Shown here one piece after another: positions 1 to 11,386 of a stretch of 64,000 bases of DNA. Both the position numbers and the translations under genes were made by a program. Numbering within the stretch: position 1 is the stretch's first letter; the number at the start of each line of letters is the position of its first letter. Source of the DNA: Eleusine coracana subsp. coracana (taxonomy: Eukaryota > Streptophyta > Magnoliopsida > Poales > Poaceae); contig CM064423.1 in assembly GCA_032690845.1 (NCBI GenBank), forward strand, positions 30,030,044-30,094,043, in the 5' to 3' direction. The notes beneath the pieces were generated by a model, which was given only the letters and a program-made list of their open reading frames with translations, did no database searches and was not told the DNA's origin.

Positions 1-736
1 TAATCTTTAGCTTCGATGGTACAAGACTAAGGTCTCTAACTAAATAGAGCGCTGAGCGAGCAAAGCAACTAAGTATAAAACTTACTTAAAAAGGAAACAT
101 AAATACCATGATAGGAATCACGAAGACTTACTAAATATGACAAGCATCCATCTAGGTACAAGCATGGAGAAGAGGTGGACAGGCCCACTCCTCCTCCGGA
201 CTTCCCCTCACTCTCTCCCTATTTTCTAAGCACTTTGGCTGTGTCAAAGCCTTTGAGAAATGAAGTACTAAACTCTATCTTGAAGTGCGTGTGAAGTGAA
301 GCCACTCACCTCCTTATATAGGGTCCAAAGGCAGTTCCTGAGGCGGTAACAGCTGAGGCGGGGGATGAGAGGGCCCACCCCATGTTCGGCTGAATAGGTG
401 TGTTCGGTCGAACATGAGTCGGCTCCTTTTATCTCTAAATGACTGATAGGTGGGTCCCATTGTCGGTTATCGCTGTAAGGCCCCGTGGAACATCGGTTTG
501 CTCTGTTTATGGGCCCGTGGATCCTTGTGTTGCGCTTTGATTTGGCCGGAAGTGTGCTTTCTCCCTTGATGACATGGATTTTCCATTAATTTCGTGGAAT
601 AATCACCTACAACAAATATTTACCAACACTTGTGGAATTTATTAGTAATAAACTCCTACCACTATGTTGATTGTTTACTCTTACCTTTTTATGTAGGCAT
701 TTGACGATCGCAATTGGTATTTAGTGACTGCCAACA
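1..736 (-). repeat. Athila-type LTR fragment A (truncated by window start)
   Basis: The right edge (about 700-736) matches the LTR terminus of the intact Athila-type element at 16868-26259, ending in TGCCAACA. A TATA box (CTTATATAGG, 312-322, read on the minus strand) and a palindrome pair at 383-414 (units at 383 and 401, 18 bp apart) mark the U3 promoter. The sequence is clearly diverged from the neighbouring LTR B, so the two need not be a matched LTR pair. No protein-coding content was seen. Confidence 0.7.
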
Positions 737-849
737 ACATACAAGGTTAGCTTGCATAAACAATGACTACCATACAATCAATATGCTTATGTTATTATTA
801 ACATCATATGTTTGTCTATGCCTTTCCTGGTAATGACGCCAGAAATGCT
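737..849 (-). other. Internal leader remnant with decayed tRNA-Asp primer-binding site
   Basis: These 113 bases lie between two LTR pieces and match the leader of the intact Athila-type element at 24566-24710. The primer-binding site is at 825-841 on the minus strand: it reads as the tRNA-Asp type (TGGCGCCGTTGCCGG in the intact copy) with several transitions. The whole coding interior has been lost, which is what unequal recombination or illegitimate deletion between two related elements would leave. Confidence 0.65.
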
Positions 850-2374
850 TGTTAACATTTCTTATCATCGCACTATAAATATCACTATTCCTAGCACGAC
901 ACCAGAAGTGTCTGTTGACATACTAGTATAATCCGAAAGCGCACGGATAATAACATTGTAGCTTTCACTATTGGATTAGTATGAGTATTCAGAGTTCATA
1001 CAGGGATAAGTATAAATATAGATAGGGGTAGTGTGACACAGAGCAATCATTCATAAAGATAAATAAAGGTCCTAAGTCACTAGGGACTTTTAGTTAGGTG
1101 AGCTAAGTCGTATCTCTAATGTTAGTCTACCTATATAGTTACTTAGTCAAATAATTATAAGCAAGGTTATACCAATCATAGTCTAATGCATTCAACACTT
1201 CATGTACAAATTTATGCCCGGTATACACAAGGCAACTCCGTCTTGGACACACGTTGTAACCGAACGTGGAGGAGTACAATGGACAGATAGGTTTGTCACC
1301 ACCTACTGCCTACCTGTACAAACTATGGATTACAAGGTGATCAATACTACCTAGCCGTCTAAGGACTGCGCTTACACATTTAGGTAGAATTCTAGCATTG
1401 ATCAAACACTAGAATCACCAATTGGATTAACAAATACTAGGCACACATAACTCTAACCCGATGGATTAACAAGTCATGAGCTAAGCAATTGCAATCCTAA
1501 TTAGATATCAAACCCATGTTGAAGCATAACAACTAGGCTAAACTACAACTAGCATTATAACATTTAGACTATAGTTAAGGTATATGACAATCATGATAAT
1601 AAGATAGCAAGCCTATATGATCATGAAAGCATAAAGTCCTATCACATGAATATGATATATAACCAAACCAGGAATACATATCATAAGCATAACTATAAGG
1701 AAGAACTATATTAATTGAATAGAATAAAGTCATAATAATAAAATAGAATAAAGATAAAGATACAAGAGCCATACCAAGACTCCTATGACTTGGAGACTTG
1801 AGCAAGGCTCCTCCTACACTAAACTCCACTAGGACTAGGAAACTACAAAGTGAAAGGGGGAAATACTAGCTCTTGAGTGTGTGTTTTGGAGTGAAGCTCT
1901 CCTCTTCTTTTTATAGGGGCCAAAGGTCGGTTCTAGAGAGTAACTGTCACGGAACCGCCATGCATCGACCTTGCCAAAGAGCTCAGGAGTCGACACGTGG
2001 AGGCCCGCCCGAAATGGGCTCGAGACCTGGTCGGCCGACCTAGGAGTGGGCCCCCTTGGGGTGTGCTTCCTCGGGGTAACTGGTAGGTGGGTCCTCTTCT
2101 GAATTAGGTCAGTGTTCTCTTAAGGAATCCTGTGAAGCCACGTATGCAATCCGAGGGAAGTCCAGTTGGCACTATCTCATTGGCCGGAATGGTGTTTCCC
2201 CGGATTATGCTCCATTTCTCCACTTATATTGTATCAAATCCCTGCATGCACATGAATCTCTAAGCACAAGTGGAATCTTATTATTCCTAATTAACATGCA
2301 AGTATGAAATACTAAGTCTTCCTACTTTTATAGGTATATTGACGGTCAAAATTGATACTTAACGACCATCAACA
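850..2374 (-). repeat. Athila-type LTR B, complete
   Basis: A 1525-bp LTR running from TGTTAACA to CCATCAACA, close to the 1549 bp of the LTRs at 16868 and 24711. It has a TATA-like box at about 1908-1914 (minus strand), a GGTCGGCCGACC palindrome at 2029-2040, and a second primer-site-like sequence inside the U5 end at 888-908. It is AT-rich with no coding sequence. It follows a decayed primer-binding site at 825-841, so it is the 5' LTR of a minus-strand element. Confidence 0.75.
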
Positions 2375-2736
2375 AAGGGGGGTAACCGCTCCTCATTCCC
2401 CAAACAGGGGTGGGACCTAGTGGCCCCGGCTCTTCAAGGTGGTTGGCCCCCTTGACTCCTCCACGTGTTAGGCCTGCTGTAAGTCAGTTTGGTGTTGCTG
2501 GTGGGCCATTCAATCTGTGGGAATCCCGATTGGCAAACTTTGATTGGCTGGAATTGTGTTTCTTTGCCACATAGGTGTGTTTGCTCCTTGTTTTCGTTAT
2601 TTCTCCTACATGTGAACATTGCTCCATGTACAAGTGGAATCTTATTACTTTTAACTAACATGCATGATAGGAATGTTGCTTCTTCCTTTATTTTGGGTAT
2701 CATTGATGGTTGGAAATGGTAGTAAACGACCATCAA
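2375..2736 (-). repeat. Athila-type LTR fragment C (U3 end only)
   Basis: This piece starts abruptly next to LTR B and ends with the family terminus (GGTAGTAAACGACCATCAA). Its body matches the U3 region of the intact Athila LTRs, for example the stretch around CAAGTGGAATCTTATTA. Only the U3 end is present. It is probably what is left of another copy cut by the Copia relic to its right. Confidence 0.6.
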
Positions 2737-3030
2737 TAAGCAATACAATAATCATTAAACGATTTTGACATGAAGTCTACTGTATTATCCATCCAAATAG
2801 GCTTAATGTGGTTCTCTGGGAAACTCGTGTGTAATTGGATAATCTGGGCAATGAATTTAGAGAAAGCATGATTTTGTGTATACAACAAGCATATTCGTCG
2901 CTCCATGTTGTGGAAGCACATATAGGAACCATGAAGTACCTAAACCGCCCAGACAAAGGATTTATTGAGCCGCATATATCACATTGGATTCTCTCCAGGA
3001 AACCCGAAGGTTCTCTCTTTATCTTCATTT
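2737..3030 (-). pseudogene. Ty1/copia integrase core fragment, decayed
   Basis: Read on the minus strand across two frames, the translation resembles the catalytic core of plant Copia integrases. One frame gives a CDICG block, where the first catalytic Asp belongs, followed by a SGRFRYFMV block. The other frame gives HAFSKFIAQIIQL, FPENHIKPI and a MDN block where the second Asp belongs. A frameshift separates the halves, and the third catalytic residue, reverse transcriptase and LTRs are absent. It is a short relic with no coding potential, embedded between Athila LTR pieces. Confidence 0.65.
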
Positions 3031-3257
3031 AACATGGTTTGGTGAAAATCATTCCTTTTGCACAAGACGTGCACAAAAAATCCTTTTAATGAGGAAAGTG
3101 TATGTCTTAATACCATGAGTAAAACATTTTGTGATTTTTTCCATCACTATTAATCCTAGATGTCGTTGCCTTTCATGCTATATTTTGAAGGATTTTAGGT
3201 TTCTAAGGATTTTAGGCATCACAACATATTCTTGAGGGGCTCTAATTGTTGTATAGT
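3031..3257. other. Unassigned AT-rich stretch
   Basis: I see no ORF, repeat or recognisable family here. It may be upstream Copia sequence belonging to the integrase relic, too decayed to place. Confidence 0.3.
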
Positions 3258-3505
3258 TGTTGGTATTTCTTAACGATCATAGATAAATCCGCAAACGCAT
3301 GGAGAATGCCGCTATAGCACTTTCCCAAGAGTATTCCAGGGTTACCAAATTCAAGGAATGATAATGGTAAATGCTATGTTATAGTCAGTTCAAGGACGCA
3401 AATAATTATTATGGTTGTAGGATAGAGAGGTTTTTTTATTTTGCTCTCTGCTGCGTCGATCGGCTCAGGTTGCGCCAATCGGCTCTCAACCCAAATTTAC
3501 CAACA
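3258..3505 (-). repeat. Athila-type LTR fragment D with paired palindromes, internally deleted
   Basis: It starts TGTTGGT and ends TTTACCAACA. The first 100 bases match the U5/R part of the intact LTR (the block around CCGCAAACGCATGGAGAATG). At 3452-3486 are two palindrome-like units 19 bp apart built on the same CGATCGG core as the palindromes at 6100-6807, suggesting that it is a deleted LTR of that older element. Confidence 0.5.
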
Positions 3506-4319
3506 TTTGTTGGTATTTGATCTGTCTGGCTTCAACATTTATTCAAGAATTAAATATAGCCCGAAATATAGGATGTGGTCAAGGAATGATACTCAACAAG
3601 ATGTTTTGGGTTTATGGTAGTGTACTCAGCGGAATTGAATTTTTGCATGAGTAATTCAAGGCTAGAAAAAGATATACAAAGAATTGCCATCTTAGTAAAG
3701 TTCATACCAAAAAGAATTAAATCCTAACCGAACTCAACCATCAATTCAATGTTTATCTACATATCAAAGGTTCATGAGTATTGCTCAAAATTTGGCATTG
3801 GTAGGTAAGGATCTTGAAAACAATAAATTCCAAAGTTCACAACATGAAAATTTATTTATGAAAAGATTGGTACTAAGTTATCATCACAAACTGGACAACA
3901 CAAATGAAGCACATGGGTACTCAAAATTGCTCCACATAAGACATATTTGCCGAATAATCATTAAGTGTAAGTTCAAAATTTTATTCAATGCTCAACATTA
4001 TTTGATCTTCACCAACACTTTTCAAGGAAGAATAAATAATTCAATTCTCCTAAAAGAGCATAACCGCCACCATTATATTAAGATCAAAACTCGAATACAT
4101 GGTGATGATTTTTGCACACACTTGCATGAAAATAAAACTACTACTGACACACTTGCATGAAAATAAAACTACTACTAACACATTTGCATTAAAGTAAGCA
4201 CATCCGATACATGGTTTCCCAACTCGCTCACACACATATAAGCAAATAAAGAAAAAGATTGCAAAAGATAAAAGAAACACAAACCGGGAAACCAATACAC
4301 GTGCCAACTCCTAGGCACT
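3506..4319 (-). other. 3' untranslated region of the decayed Athila-type element; 31-bp direct repeat
   Basis: This is about 0.8 kb of AT-rich sequence with no supported gene, lying downstream (minus strand) of the ORF2 relic, in the place where the intact element has its untranslated 3' region (18431-19641). A 31-bp unit beginning CTTGCATGAAAATAAAAC is tandemly repeated at 4121 and 4152, with a third partial copy near 4182. Confidence 0.4.
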
Positions 4320-5941
4320 CTAGTCTTCCGAAAGTGGAGGCGGTGGCTGATCGAAGCCATAGGACCGCGCCTTGAGTCGCTCGAACTCCTCCACCATTGC
4401 ATCGTGGTTGTACCTCCATTGAGACGTTGCATCCTCCACGCGCTCGATGTACTGCATGTTGTTGTCGAGATACCCCTGCATTGGCACGAAAAAGTCTGCA
4501 CCGGGCACAGGAGGCACCACTGGTACATGCCCTTGGTACCTATAGTCGATGCCCGCGCTGAAGTAGGGTGCGCCGTCCGGCGCGTTGCCTGCGCCGATCG
4601 GCGCTGAGGGCTAAGAACTGCCCGCTACGTCGCTCCACCCTGACTGGTACTGCTGAGGATCCTGGCATGACCCCCTAGGAGTCCCACTCACTGCCGACTG
4701 CTGTAGATGTGTCCGGCTGTCGAACCCGCCCACAGCGGTCCTTGAGAACTCGGCCCCCCTCCAGGAGACCTTCCTCAAGCCAATTTCCTCCCTCCAGTTT
4801 GCGAGGGAGGAAAACTCCTAGCTCCGTACACGGGAGCTTAATGTTGGTGCCGCCGACATCGAAGCCGGCGTGAACACTTCCCGTGACAATATTGCCACGA
4901 GTCATATTCTCGCCGATCTTCATCGCGCACTCCCACTTGTCATCGCGCACTCCCACTTGTCATCGCGCCCTCCCGGTCCATCGCCGTCGCAGACGAGGGC
5001 TGCTAGGCGTTGAAGATAGGCCCCGAAGGCCAACTTCTTGCTTGCCTTACCCCTCTTGTCGAGCCAACCCCGCACCATCATTGACATGGGCTTGCAATGA
5101 GACGGACTCACAATGGCGTTGTAGAACCACCGAAATCCGCATCGGTGACGTTGCTGGAGTCGACCTTGTTGCCAATGCGCGCCACCAACCACCGATGGAA
5201 GACTTGAATGGTCGAGTTACGGATGTTGCCACGCTTCATCTCTTCTACGAATGAGAGCCACCTCCAAAAGGAGTCCAACTCCCCACGTCCCAAGATATCG
5301 GCGACGTCTGCATTGACGTCAAAGCCGAACACTTGAGCCGTCGCCTCTATGGCCACCGTGTGGCTGATGTCGTGGACGCGGAAGTTGACGGCCTCGCTGC
5401 CGTCTTCGACGGTGCCAAGACTCATCGTAGAGGCAACCTCGGTGACGACGTCGAGGTTGTAATCCATGGGAAGAAAGTGGAAGTCCACCAAACCGAGATT
5501 GTTGAGCATCCTCCTTATGTCCTCTCACAGGCTGATCGAGGTGAGGAAGGTCTCGTCCAAGTCAAAGTTGGGGATGAACCTTCCCCTCACCGCGAGGTAG
5601 TGCTGCTGTTCCTCCTCGCTTAGGAGGGTGAAGCCCTCCTCCACCATGCGCGGCATGAATGCCGACGGTGGTGGTGATGTGGGAACCCCACGGCTTGCCG
5701 CCATTTGGCTCCTCGTAGCATGCCCCGTTGGAAGGGACGCGACGGAGACGGAGTGGCGGGCGCGGATCTCGTATGTCACCGCTGCTGAGCCGGTGGATAC
5801 ACCTCCCACCGACATGTCATCATGAGCGTCGGAGCCATCACTCACCGAGGAGTCACCGCTCGACTCGCTGCTGCCGCCGGAACTGCTTCCCCGACGCAGC
5901 CTCTTGCCCAACTTGCTGACGGAGGAGCGGAGACGATCCAT
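4320..5941 (-). pseudogene. ATHILA ORF1-like second ORF (ORF2) relic
   Basis: Frameshifted remains of the same protein family as the intact ORF at 19642-21315. The start chosen is 5941, because it follows a TTTTCACAG splice-acceptor-like sequence and lies about 95 bases after a TATA box. The order of blocks matches the intact copy: a Ser-rich basic N-terminus; RFIPNFDLDETFLTSI, matching RRFDPDFLEKIGM; then in another frame LNNLGLVDFHFLP and VNFRVHDISHTVAIE; a FWRWLS block, matching FWKKIS; and a C-terminal helical stretch ending PPPPLSED at 4320. It is much more GC-rich than its surroundings. Molecular function is unknown; ATHILA ORF1 proteins occupy the env position in Athila elements. Confidence 0.7.
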
Positions 5942-6036
5942 CTGTGAAAATTGCAGAACGTGTGCGAGATTGTGGGTAGTGGGGAAGGTGGAGAGATCAC
6001 CGAGATGGTGTGCCAAACTGGGGGCACCTGGTCTCT

Positions 6037-6133
6037 CTTTTATAGTGTGGGAAACTTCCAGGAGAAGGAACCGCCGTAAAATTTCAAAATTTGAGAGCGT
6101 GCCGATCAGCACGGCAGTGCGCCGATCGGCACA
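6037..6133 (-). promoter_or_regulatory. Probable internal promoter upstream of the ORF2 relic: TATA box plus palindrome pair
   Basis: On the minus strand a CTATAAAA box (6038-6045) lies about 95 bases before the ORF2 start at 5941. Two imperfect palindromes, GTGCCGATCAGCAC (6100-6113) and GTGCGCCGATCGGCAC (6118-6133), sit about 55 bp upstream of it with cores 20 bp apart. The arrangement copies that of the LTR promoters of related elements. Confidence 0.5.
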
Positions 6134-6251
6134 ATTCAAGTTTTGAATGCTCTGACCACTCTGGTGCTTGATTCCCATCCTTTATGTCGCTTCCCGGTAC
6201 ATCATGTTGGTTGGCACGAGAACAGCAGGGAATTTTGATGTCTTGTTGAAT

Positions 6252-6807
6252 GCGCCAATTGGCGCGGGCCCACACCTGCATAATAATCATACTTGTTCCT
6301 CAAAATCAATGCCTGCCGCCTTTGTCGCCCATTTGGGAACCGCATGGGTACCTGCGCCGATCGGCGCAGTAGGGCGCCAAATGGCGCAAGTCCCTTGCAC
6401 CTCGTCTTTTGGTCCGGCGCTGATCCTGATGTCTCGTGTTCATCTCTTTCACCTAATTTCCACTTTTCCCAATGTTCCTGTAGTATTGACATATGTAGCG
6501 GGGCTCATCTAGTGACCGCGCCGATCGGCGCTGACTCGTGCCAATCGGCGCGATGTCCATTTTTGCTCCTGGCCCCTCGCTTCTTCGCTAGATGTTGCTC
6601 TTCATCCTTTCCTGCGTCATTTAGCAACCATTTTGCACACAAAAATTAATTCAAAAAGATTTTTGATTACCTTGAAAATAGCTTCGTCTTTGAAAATTAC
6701 TGTGCTGGTTGATTTTTAGCACCCCTTCAATTCTGGGCATCGTCGGCCTTCTGTCCTGACTTGGGCAATACTGCGCCAATCGGCGCAGAAGTGCACCGGT
6801 CAGCGCA
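6252..6807. repeat. Dispersed GCGCCGATCGGCGC palindrome family
   Basis: Near-perfect palindromes on a GCGCC-NNNN-GGCGC plan occur at 6252-6265, 6353-6388 (two units), 6518-6552 (two units) and 6772-6807 (two units). In each pair the units are 20 bp apart. One further unit lies at 4591-4604 inside the ORF2 relic. The sequence between them shows no gene. The region is the spacer between the protease relic and ORF2. Confidence 0.7.
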
Positions 6808-6989
6808 AGCTCTGTTCCTTCCTGTTTTTTGGTCTTTTCTTTATATTCCTGCATTGTTAGTCTACAGTATGTATATACACAGTTTTGCACGAATAAACAG
6901 TCAACGCAAGAGCACACAAGAATTAAGCACACATTTTTCTATTTTTTTTATTCAGGAGATTGTTTTTATCACAAGCAAGCAAATTTATA

Positions 6990-7110
6990 AACACCGGGTT
7001 GCCCTCCCGGCCAGCACTAATTAACTAAATGAAATGGGTTGCCCTCCCACAAGCACTAAGTAACTTCTAAATCCCTCGATCATTGGGTTGTCTCCCAAGA
7101 GCGCTCTTGT
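6990..7110. repeat. Degenerate repeat, GGGTTGCCCTCCC-type units
   Basis: Three related units at about 6996, 7037 and 7085 share GGGTTG(C/T)C-TCCC followed by a GCACT/GCGCT end, spaced 41-48 bp. They lie just downstream (minus strand) of the protease relic. No coding sequence was seen. Confidence 0.4.
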
Positions 7111-7202
7111 TATTTAGAGGTCAAAGAGCTTGACCTCCCCGCAAACAATCAATCCTTAGTGTCGCGGTGCGGAATGTAAGGCCACGACACTACAAGGATA
7201 TC

Positions 7203-7565
7203 TTATCTCCATGGTTCATATAGCTTGGATGACCTATCCATACATCCCCTCCAATTACTTTTGATGCCACGTTGCCACGGTGTCTTGTATCTCTTCACTT
7301 CATCAATAGCACGGCACTCTTCTCCCTTTGGGGGAAACTTAAAAGAGTAGGGAGTCCCACTTATATCGAAGCTTATCTCACCACTCCCAACATCAATACT
7401 TGCCTTTGCTGTCCTCAAGATGGGTCTGCCTAAGATCAACGGGGTCCTTGTCCTCTTATCCATATCAAGCACAATAAAATCAACAGGGATGATGTGATCT
7501 ATAATTTGAACAGGCACATCCTCAGCAATTCCATCAGGGAAGCGTACTGATTGATCAGCTAACTC
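7203..7565 (-). pseudogene. Gypsy (Athila-like) aspartic protease C-terminal fragment
   Basis: The minus-strand translation carries the C-terminal half of a retropepsin of the Athila type: LADQSVRFPDGIAEDVPV, IPVDFIVLDMD, the conserved TPLILGRPIL block and a IDVGSGEI block, each aligning with residues after the active site of the intact gag-protease at 22064-24565. The active-site half is missing, because the fragment ends at the SIRE-type LTR piece starting near 7570. A second protease copy lies beyond that piece, so this belongs to a different element or to a duplication. Confidence 0.7.
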
Positions 7566-7569
7566 CAAA

Positions 7570-7881
7570 CACATACCCTTGGCTCCACCCGGCCTCCTGA
7601 TTGTCTGGCCCCAAGTCTCCTACTTGTGCCCGATTCTTCCGATCGTCCGGCGCCAAGTCTCCTACTTGTGCCCTATTCTCTCATCATTGACAGCCAAGTC
7701 AACTCCAGTGACCTACACATCCTGAGACAAGCAAACACACTTTCCAAATCCTGCAACTTTCTAACACCTTCACCAACTCTGGTTAGTCAAAGCATAATCA
7801 TGCACAAACCCATGCAATCCTTGTATTCCCGTATTTCAACACAAACACCAAAACCATGGCACATCTCAACATGGTTTCTCA
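7570..7881 (-). repeat. Truncated SIRE-type Copia LTR fragment, reversed
   Basis: The reverse complement matches the start of the SIRE LTRs at 42334 and 58060. It begins at the LTR terminus (TGAGAAACCATG, 7881 leftwards) and continues through the block around GGGCACAAGTAGGAGACTTG. That block is partly duplicated here, at about 7615 and 7660. The piece stops after about 300 bp. It lies exactly between two protease relics of Athila type. Confidence 0.75.
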
Positions 7882-9671
7882 ACATTTCAGCCCCCACTTC
7901 AATTTGTGTGAACATGGTGCTTAAGAATCGCCATCCAAGGATGAGCGACATACTCCTATTGTCTTCCATGTCAAGTACCACAAAATTCACAGGGATGAAG
8001 CATCCGCGGATCTCAACCAGAACTTCCTCAACAATCCCTATGGGGTGCCGCAGTGTCGAGTCAGCAAGCTGAATCTGCATTTGACTTCGGACTGGGCCTG
8101 AGAGGTTCAACTTGTTGAAGATAGCTTTTGGCATGATGCTGACGCTGGCTCCAAGGTCGCATAACGCTTGTTCAAAGAACTCTATCCGAATTGAACACGA
8201 GATGATCGAGCTTTCTGGATCATGTTGGATGACTAGAATGATGTTCAATTCATCTTCTTCATCATTTCCTACATGGTTAGTATATGGCGAGCTACGGGTA
8301 TGGTTCCCCACAAGCATCACCACATTAACAGCTTCTGTGGTAGATTTGGGTTGCCCTAGAATTTTCCCATAGTCTAATGCAGGCAGAGCAGTGACCAACT
8401 GAGCTAGTTGGATTTTATTAAAGCTAAGCTGATTTTAAAAAGAAGAAGCAAGACCTTATAGCTTAGCATTAACAATGACTTTGGACTACGGATTTTATTA
8501 AAGTCTTGTCATTTGCGGCAAGTTTTTTAGTGAAGGTTTCATTGATTTTAGCCTGGCCTAAGACAAGATCTTTAAAGGAGGGCTGATTATTGGAAGAGTT
8601 AAAGTTGTTACCTCCTTGATAATACGGGCGTGGTTGATTCCACCCGTTGGCTCCTTGTGGACGATAGCCATTGTTGTTGTTGTTCATGTACAACACGTCC
8701 TCACGAGTCTCAAGGCAGTCATTGCCCGAGTGACCCATGTTGTCGTAGACCTCGCACGTCATGCGAGAGTCTAAGGTGTTGACGGTGCCAACTTCATATC
8801 CTTTGGCTTGTTCGTCCATTTTCTTCATGAGGAGGTCCATTTTAGTGGCTAGCATGTCCACCTCCTTAATGGTGTGCATGCCCCGCTGGCGTGAGTGAAG
8901 ACGATTTTCACTCCATCCTTGGTTGGAAACCATCTTCACAATAAGTTCTTTAGCCTTATCAACGGTAAGTGAGAAGAAGGCTCCTCCCACAGCCGCATCA
9001 ATAAAATCACGAGCCGACGGAGTTAGCCCGTTGTAAAAGTGCTGTATGATAAGCCATTCATCCATCCCATGATGAGGACAGGCGGCAATGTACTCTTGCA
9101 GCCTGTCCCAAGCCTTGGAGATTGACTCCTTGGACTCTTGCTAGAAGCTTGAAATACTTCCATGAAGGGCGTTAGTTTTACCCAGCGGGAAGAATTTGGC
9201 GAGGAACATGGTTGAACACATTTCCCCGGTACCCACAGCATCCTTATTCGCGTAGAACCACTGTTTTGCCCTCCCTAGAAGGGAGAACGGAAACAGACAA
9301 AGGCGAATGGTGTCTTGAGAGACGTCCTTCATCTTGAAGATGCTGCAAATCTCCAAAAATCATTGCAGATGGGCGCTGGCGTCCTCATTGGCCTTCCCAC
9401 AGAATGGGCTGGCCTGCACCATGGTAATGAGTCCTGTCTTCTCGAAATTCGCATCTCCCGTGACGTTGGGTGCAACAGGAATGTTGGACACCGAGGGAGC
9501 AAAGAAACCATGAAGAGTCTTCTGGGTCATGACCTTGAAGCTTGATGGTGCGGAGATGACTGGCTCACTTGCAAACACGAACTTTTGAGGAGGGACGAGA
9601 CGTGCACGTACCCTTCTCAAGAGTTGTCCGGGAGTTCCAATATAATTTTCAGGCAAGGTGAAACCAGTCAT
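7882..9671 (-). pseudogene. Athila-type gag-protease polyprotein relic
   Basis: It encodes the capsid-like Gag and retropepsin of a minus-strand Athila-type element, now broken into several frames. The start MTGFTLPENY at 9671 matches the intact copy. It is followed by the Gag core (LFPFSLLGRAKQWFYANKD, then FFPLGKTNALHG, FYNGLTPSARDFIDAA and VSNQGWSENRLH), a knuckle region with CEVYDNMGHSGNDC in which the second zinc-binding Cys is replaced by Tyr, an Asn run, a shortened linker, and a protease with ALCDLGASVSIMP. About 100 residues between Gag and protease found in the intact copy are missing. The 3' end is cut at 7882 by the SIRE-type LTR piece and the 5' leader is cut near 9700 by a Copia-like LTR. 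Confidence 0.85.
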
Positions 9672-9699
9672 GCATTAACCTGATTTCACACAAAAGGAT

Positions 9700-10871
9700 C
9701 GAAGGCGTACTGAGAGGGGGGTGAATTGGTAAGCCGACAATGAATCCTAACCGATCATGATAGGCTCGATCACTGACACCTAACCGGTCTAGGTCTCACC
9801 ATAGACCAAGAGTGATAACCTAGATCACATCCTCATTGACACCCTAGCCTTAGATATGCATCAATGCGCAAGTTACTCTCACTAGCACTCTTAAGATATG
9901 CAATATCTTCTCCTAGTGCTCTCTTCTTTTCCTCTTGGCTCTCACGAAATGCTCCTAGCAATTCCACTAGCCAAGAGATGTCTCCAAGACCCCAGCAACG
10001 AAGTTATATAGGCTTCCAACCTCCAACTAGCCATTGCTCCATGAAATCAACCTTCTGGACACCATTGACCGGACCGTCCGGACTCTTTTGGAATGGCTCC
10101 CAAAGCCGTTGGCTTCACTATTCTTGGTGATTTCTTGTACTGACTGGACTGTCCGATCACTAGACCGGATCATCCAGTCTCTTCGCATCCTGTGCATTCC
10201 AAAGAGCTCTGAAAACTACTTTCTCTCTGTTCTGGGCAAACCTATGCAGGCCGGACCGTCTGGTCTGTAGACCGGACCGTTCGGTCTCTATGAGCCTCAA
10301 CCCAAACAGATTCCTCGCAGACTCCTCTCTGATCTCCTAGGGACCATACAGTCCGGTCTCCACTAACCCCTCTGTTGGGTCACTATGTCCAGAAGCTAAA
10401 ACTCCTCGTCCTCGCTTGACTTTATTTCTCGGCTTCTCTGAACAGCTCCTTGGCTTTCCCACTGTCACCCAGTGCCTGTGATTTCACTGAGCATCCATGC
10501 ACATCACCGACTAGACATGACATAAGAGAATTGACCTAGACCGCCTTGATAGTCCATTTTTCCTATGGACTCAAAGCCCTAACAACTAGACAAGTGTTCC
10601 CAACACTTGCACCATGGCTTGTCCTTAGCCTTGATCCATCTCCATCAACCCTTGGACTCCATTAAGCTCATCAAGCCTCCATGCTTGTGTTCATTATCAT
10701 CCACTGCCAAGGCAACTATCATCATCAATAAGATTTGTAGTAGAGTTTAGAGATGGTATCTGCACAGACAACACTCGTGTAGATATTAGCCCACAACTTC
10801 ATAGGTGTCATCTATCACCAAAACATTCATATACCTTGGAGATCCAATCATCAGTGGTCATGAAGCTTGCA
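9700..10871 (-). repeat. Copia-like LTR (3' LTR of a minus-strand element)
   Basis: The left edge is near AAAGGATCG at 9700, matching the TGAAAGGACCGAG edge of the diverged copy at 15384. The right edge is TGCA at 10868-10871, directly followed by a polypurine tract on the minus strand (10872-10886, CCAAAAAGGGGGAGAT). A TATATA box is at 10005-10010, and palindrome units of the GACCGGACCGTCCGGTC type are at 10071, 10142/10163 and 10251/10272, with the pairs 21 bp apart. The LTR contains no gene. It abuts the leader of the gag relic at 7882-9671. Confidence 0.7.
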
Positions 10872-11386
10872 ATCTCCCCCTTTTTGGTTACTGATGACAA
10901 CCACTACTTAGCATAATATTATCAAGAAACAACAAGGCTAAAAGAGCTACACTACGATCAAGAGGAACCTCAAAAGCATAAGCAAAGAACAAACAATGTC
11001 ATACTCAATCAAGCATCATCAAGAGCTAAGAGAATGAAAAGAGAAGCACACTCTAGATGATAATGTATACATGTCATGATAGGGTACTAAGGAAAGCATA
11101 AGACAAGCAATGAAAGGCATGAACGATAATATGCAATAGGATGGCATGGCAATGCATAGGAATTCAAAGCAAACAATCATTATCATGACATCATACACAG
11201 GCAAACAGGATAAATAAAGGAAGACAAAGCACTGCGTTTGAAAATAAATCAAGTGAGATCAAGATGAGTCAAACACAAGCGAATGAAAACCATGACTCAT
11301 CAAAATCCACGAACATCTCGATAAATCCATCAAAATAAGATCCAAAAGTATGTAACTCCCAAAACCCATGTACACGTATGCTCCCC
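10872..11386 (-). other. Polypurine tract and 3' untranslated region of the Copia-like element
   Basis: 10872-10886 is the polypurine tract. The rest is AT-rich sequence without an ORF of interest, lying downstream (minus strand) of the decayed ORF at 11387-13810. Confidence 0.5.

Noticed and set aside
737..849. Solo intergenic spacer of host origin
   Set aside because: It carries a decayed tRNA-Asp primer site and leader sequence of the Athila type, so it is retrotransposon interior.
5333..5825. Plus-strand ORFs in the GC-rich region
   Set aside because: They are opposite the minus-strand ORF2 relic, whose blocks align with the intact ORF2.
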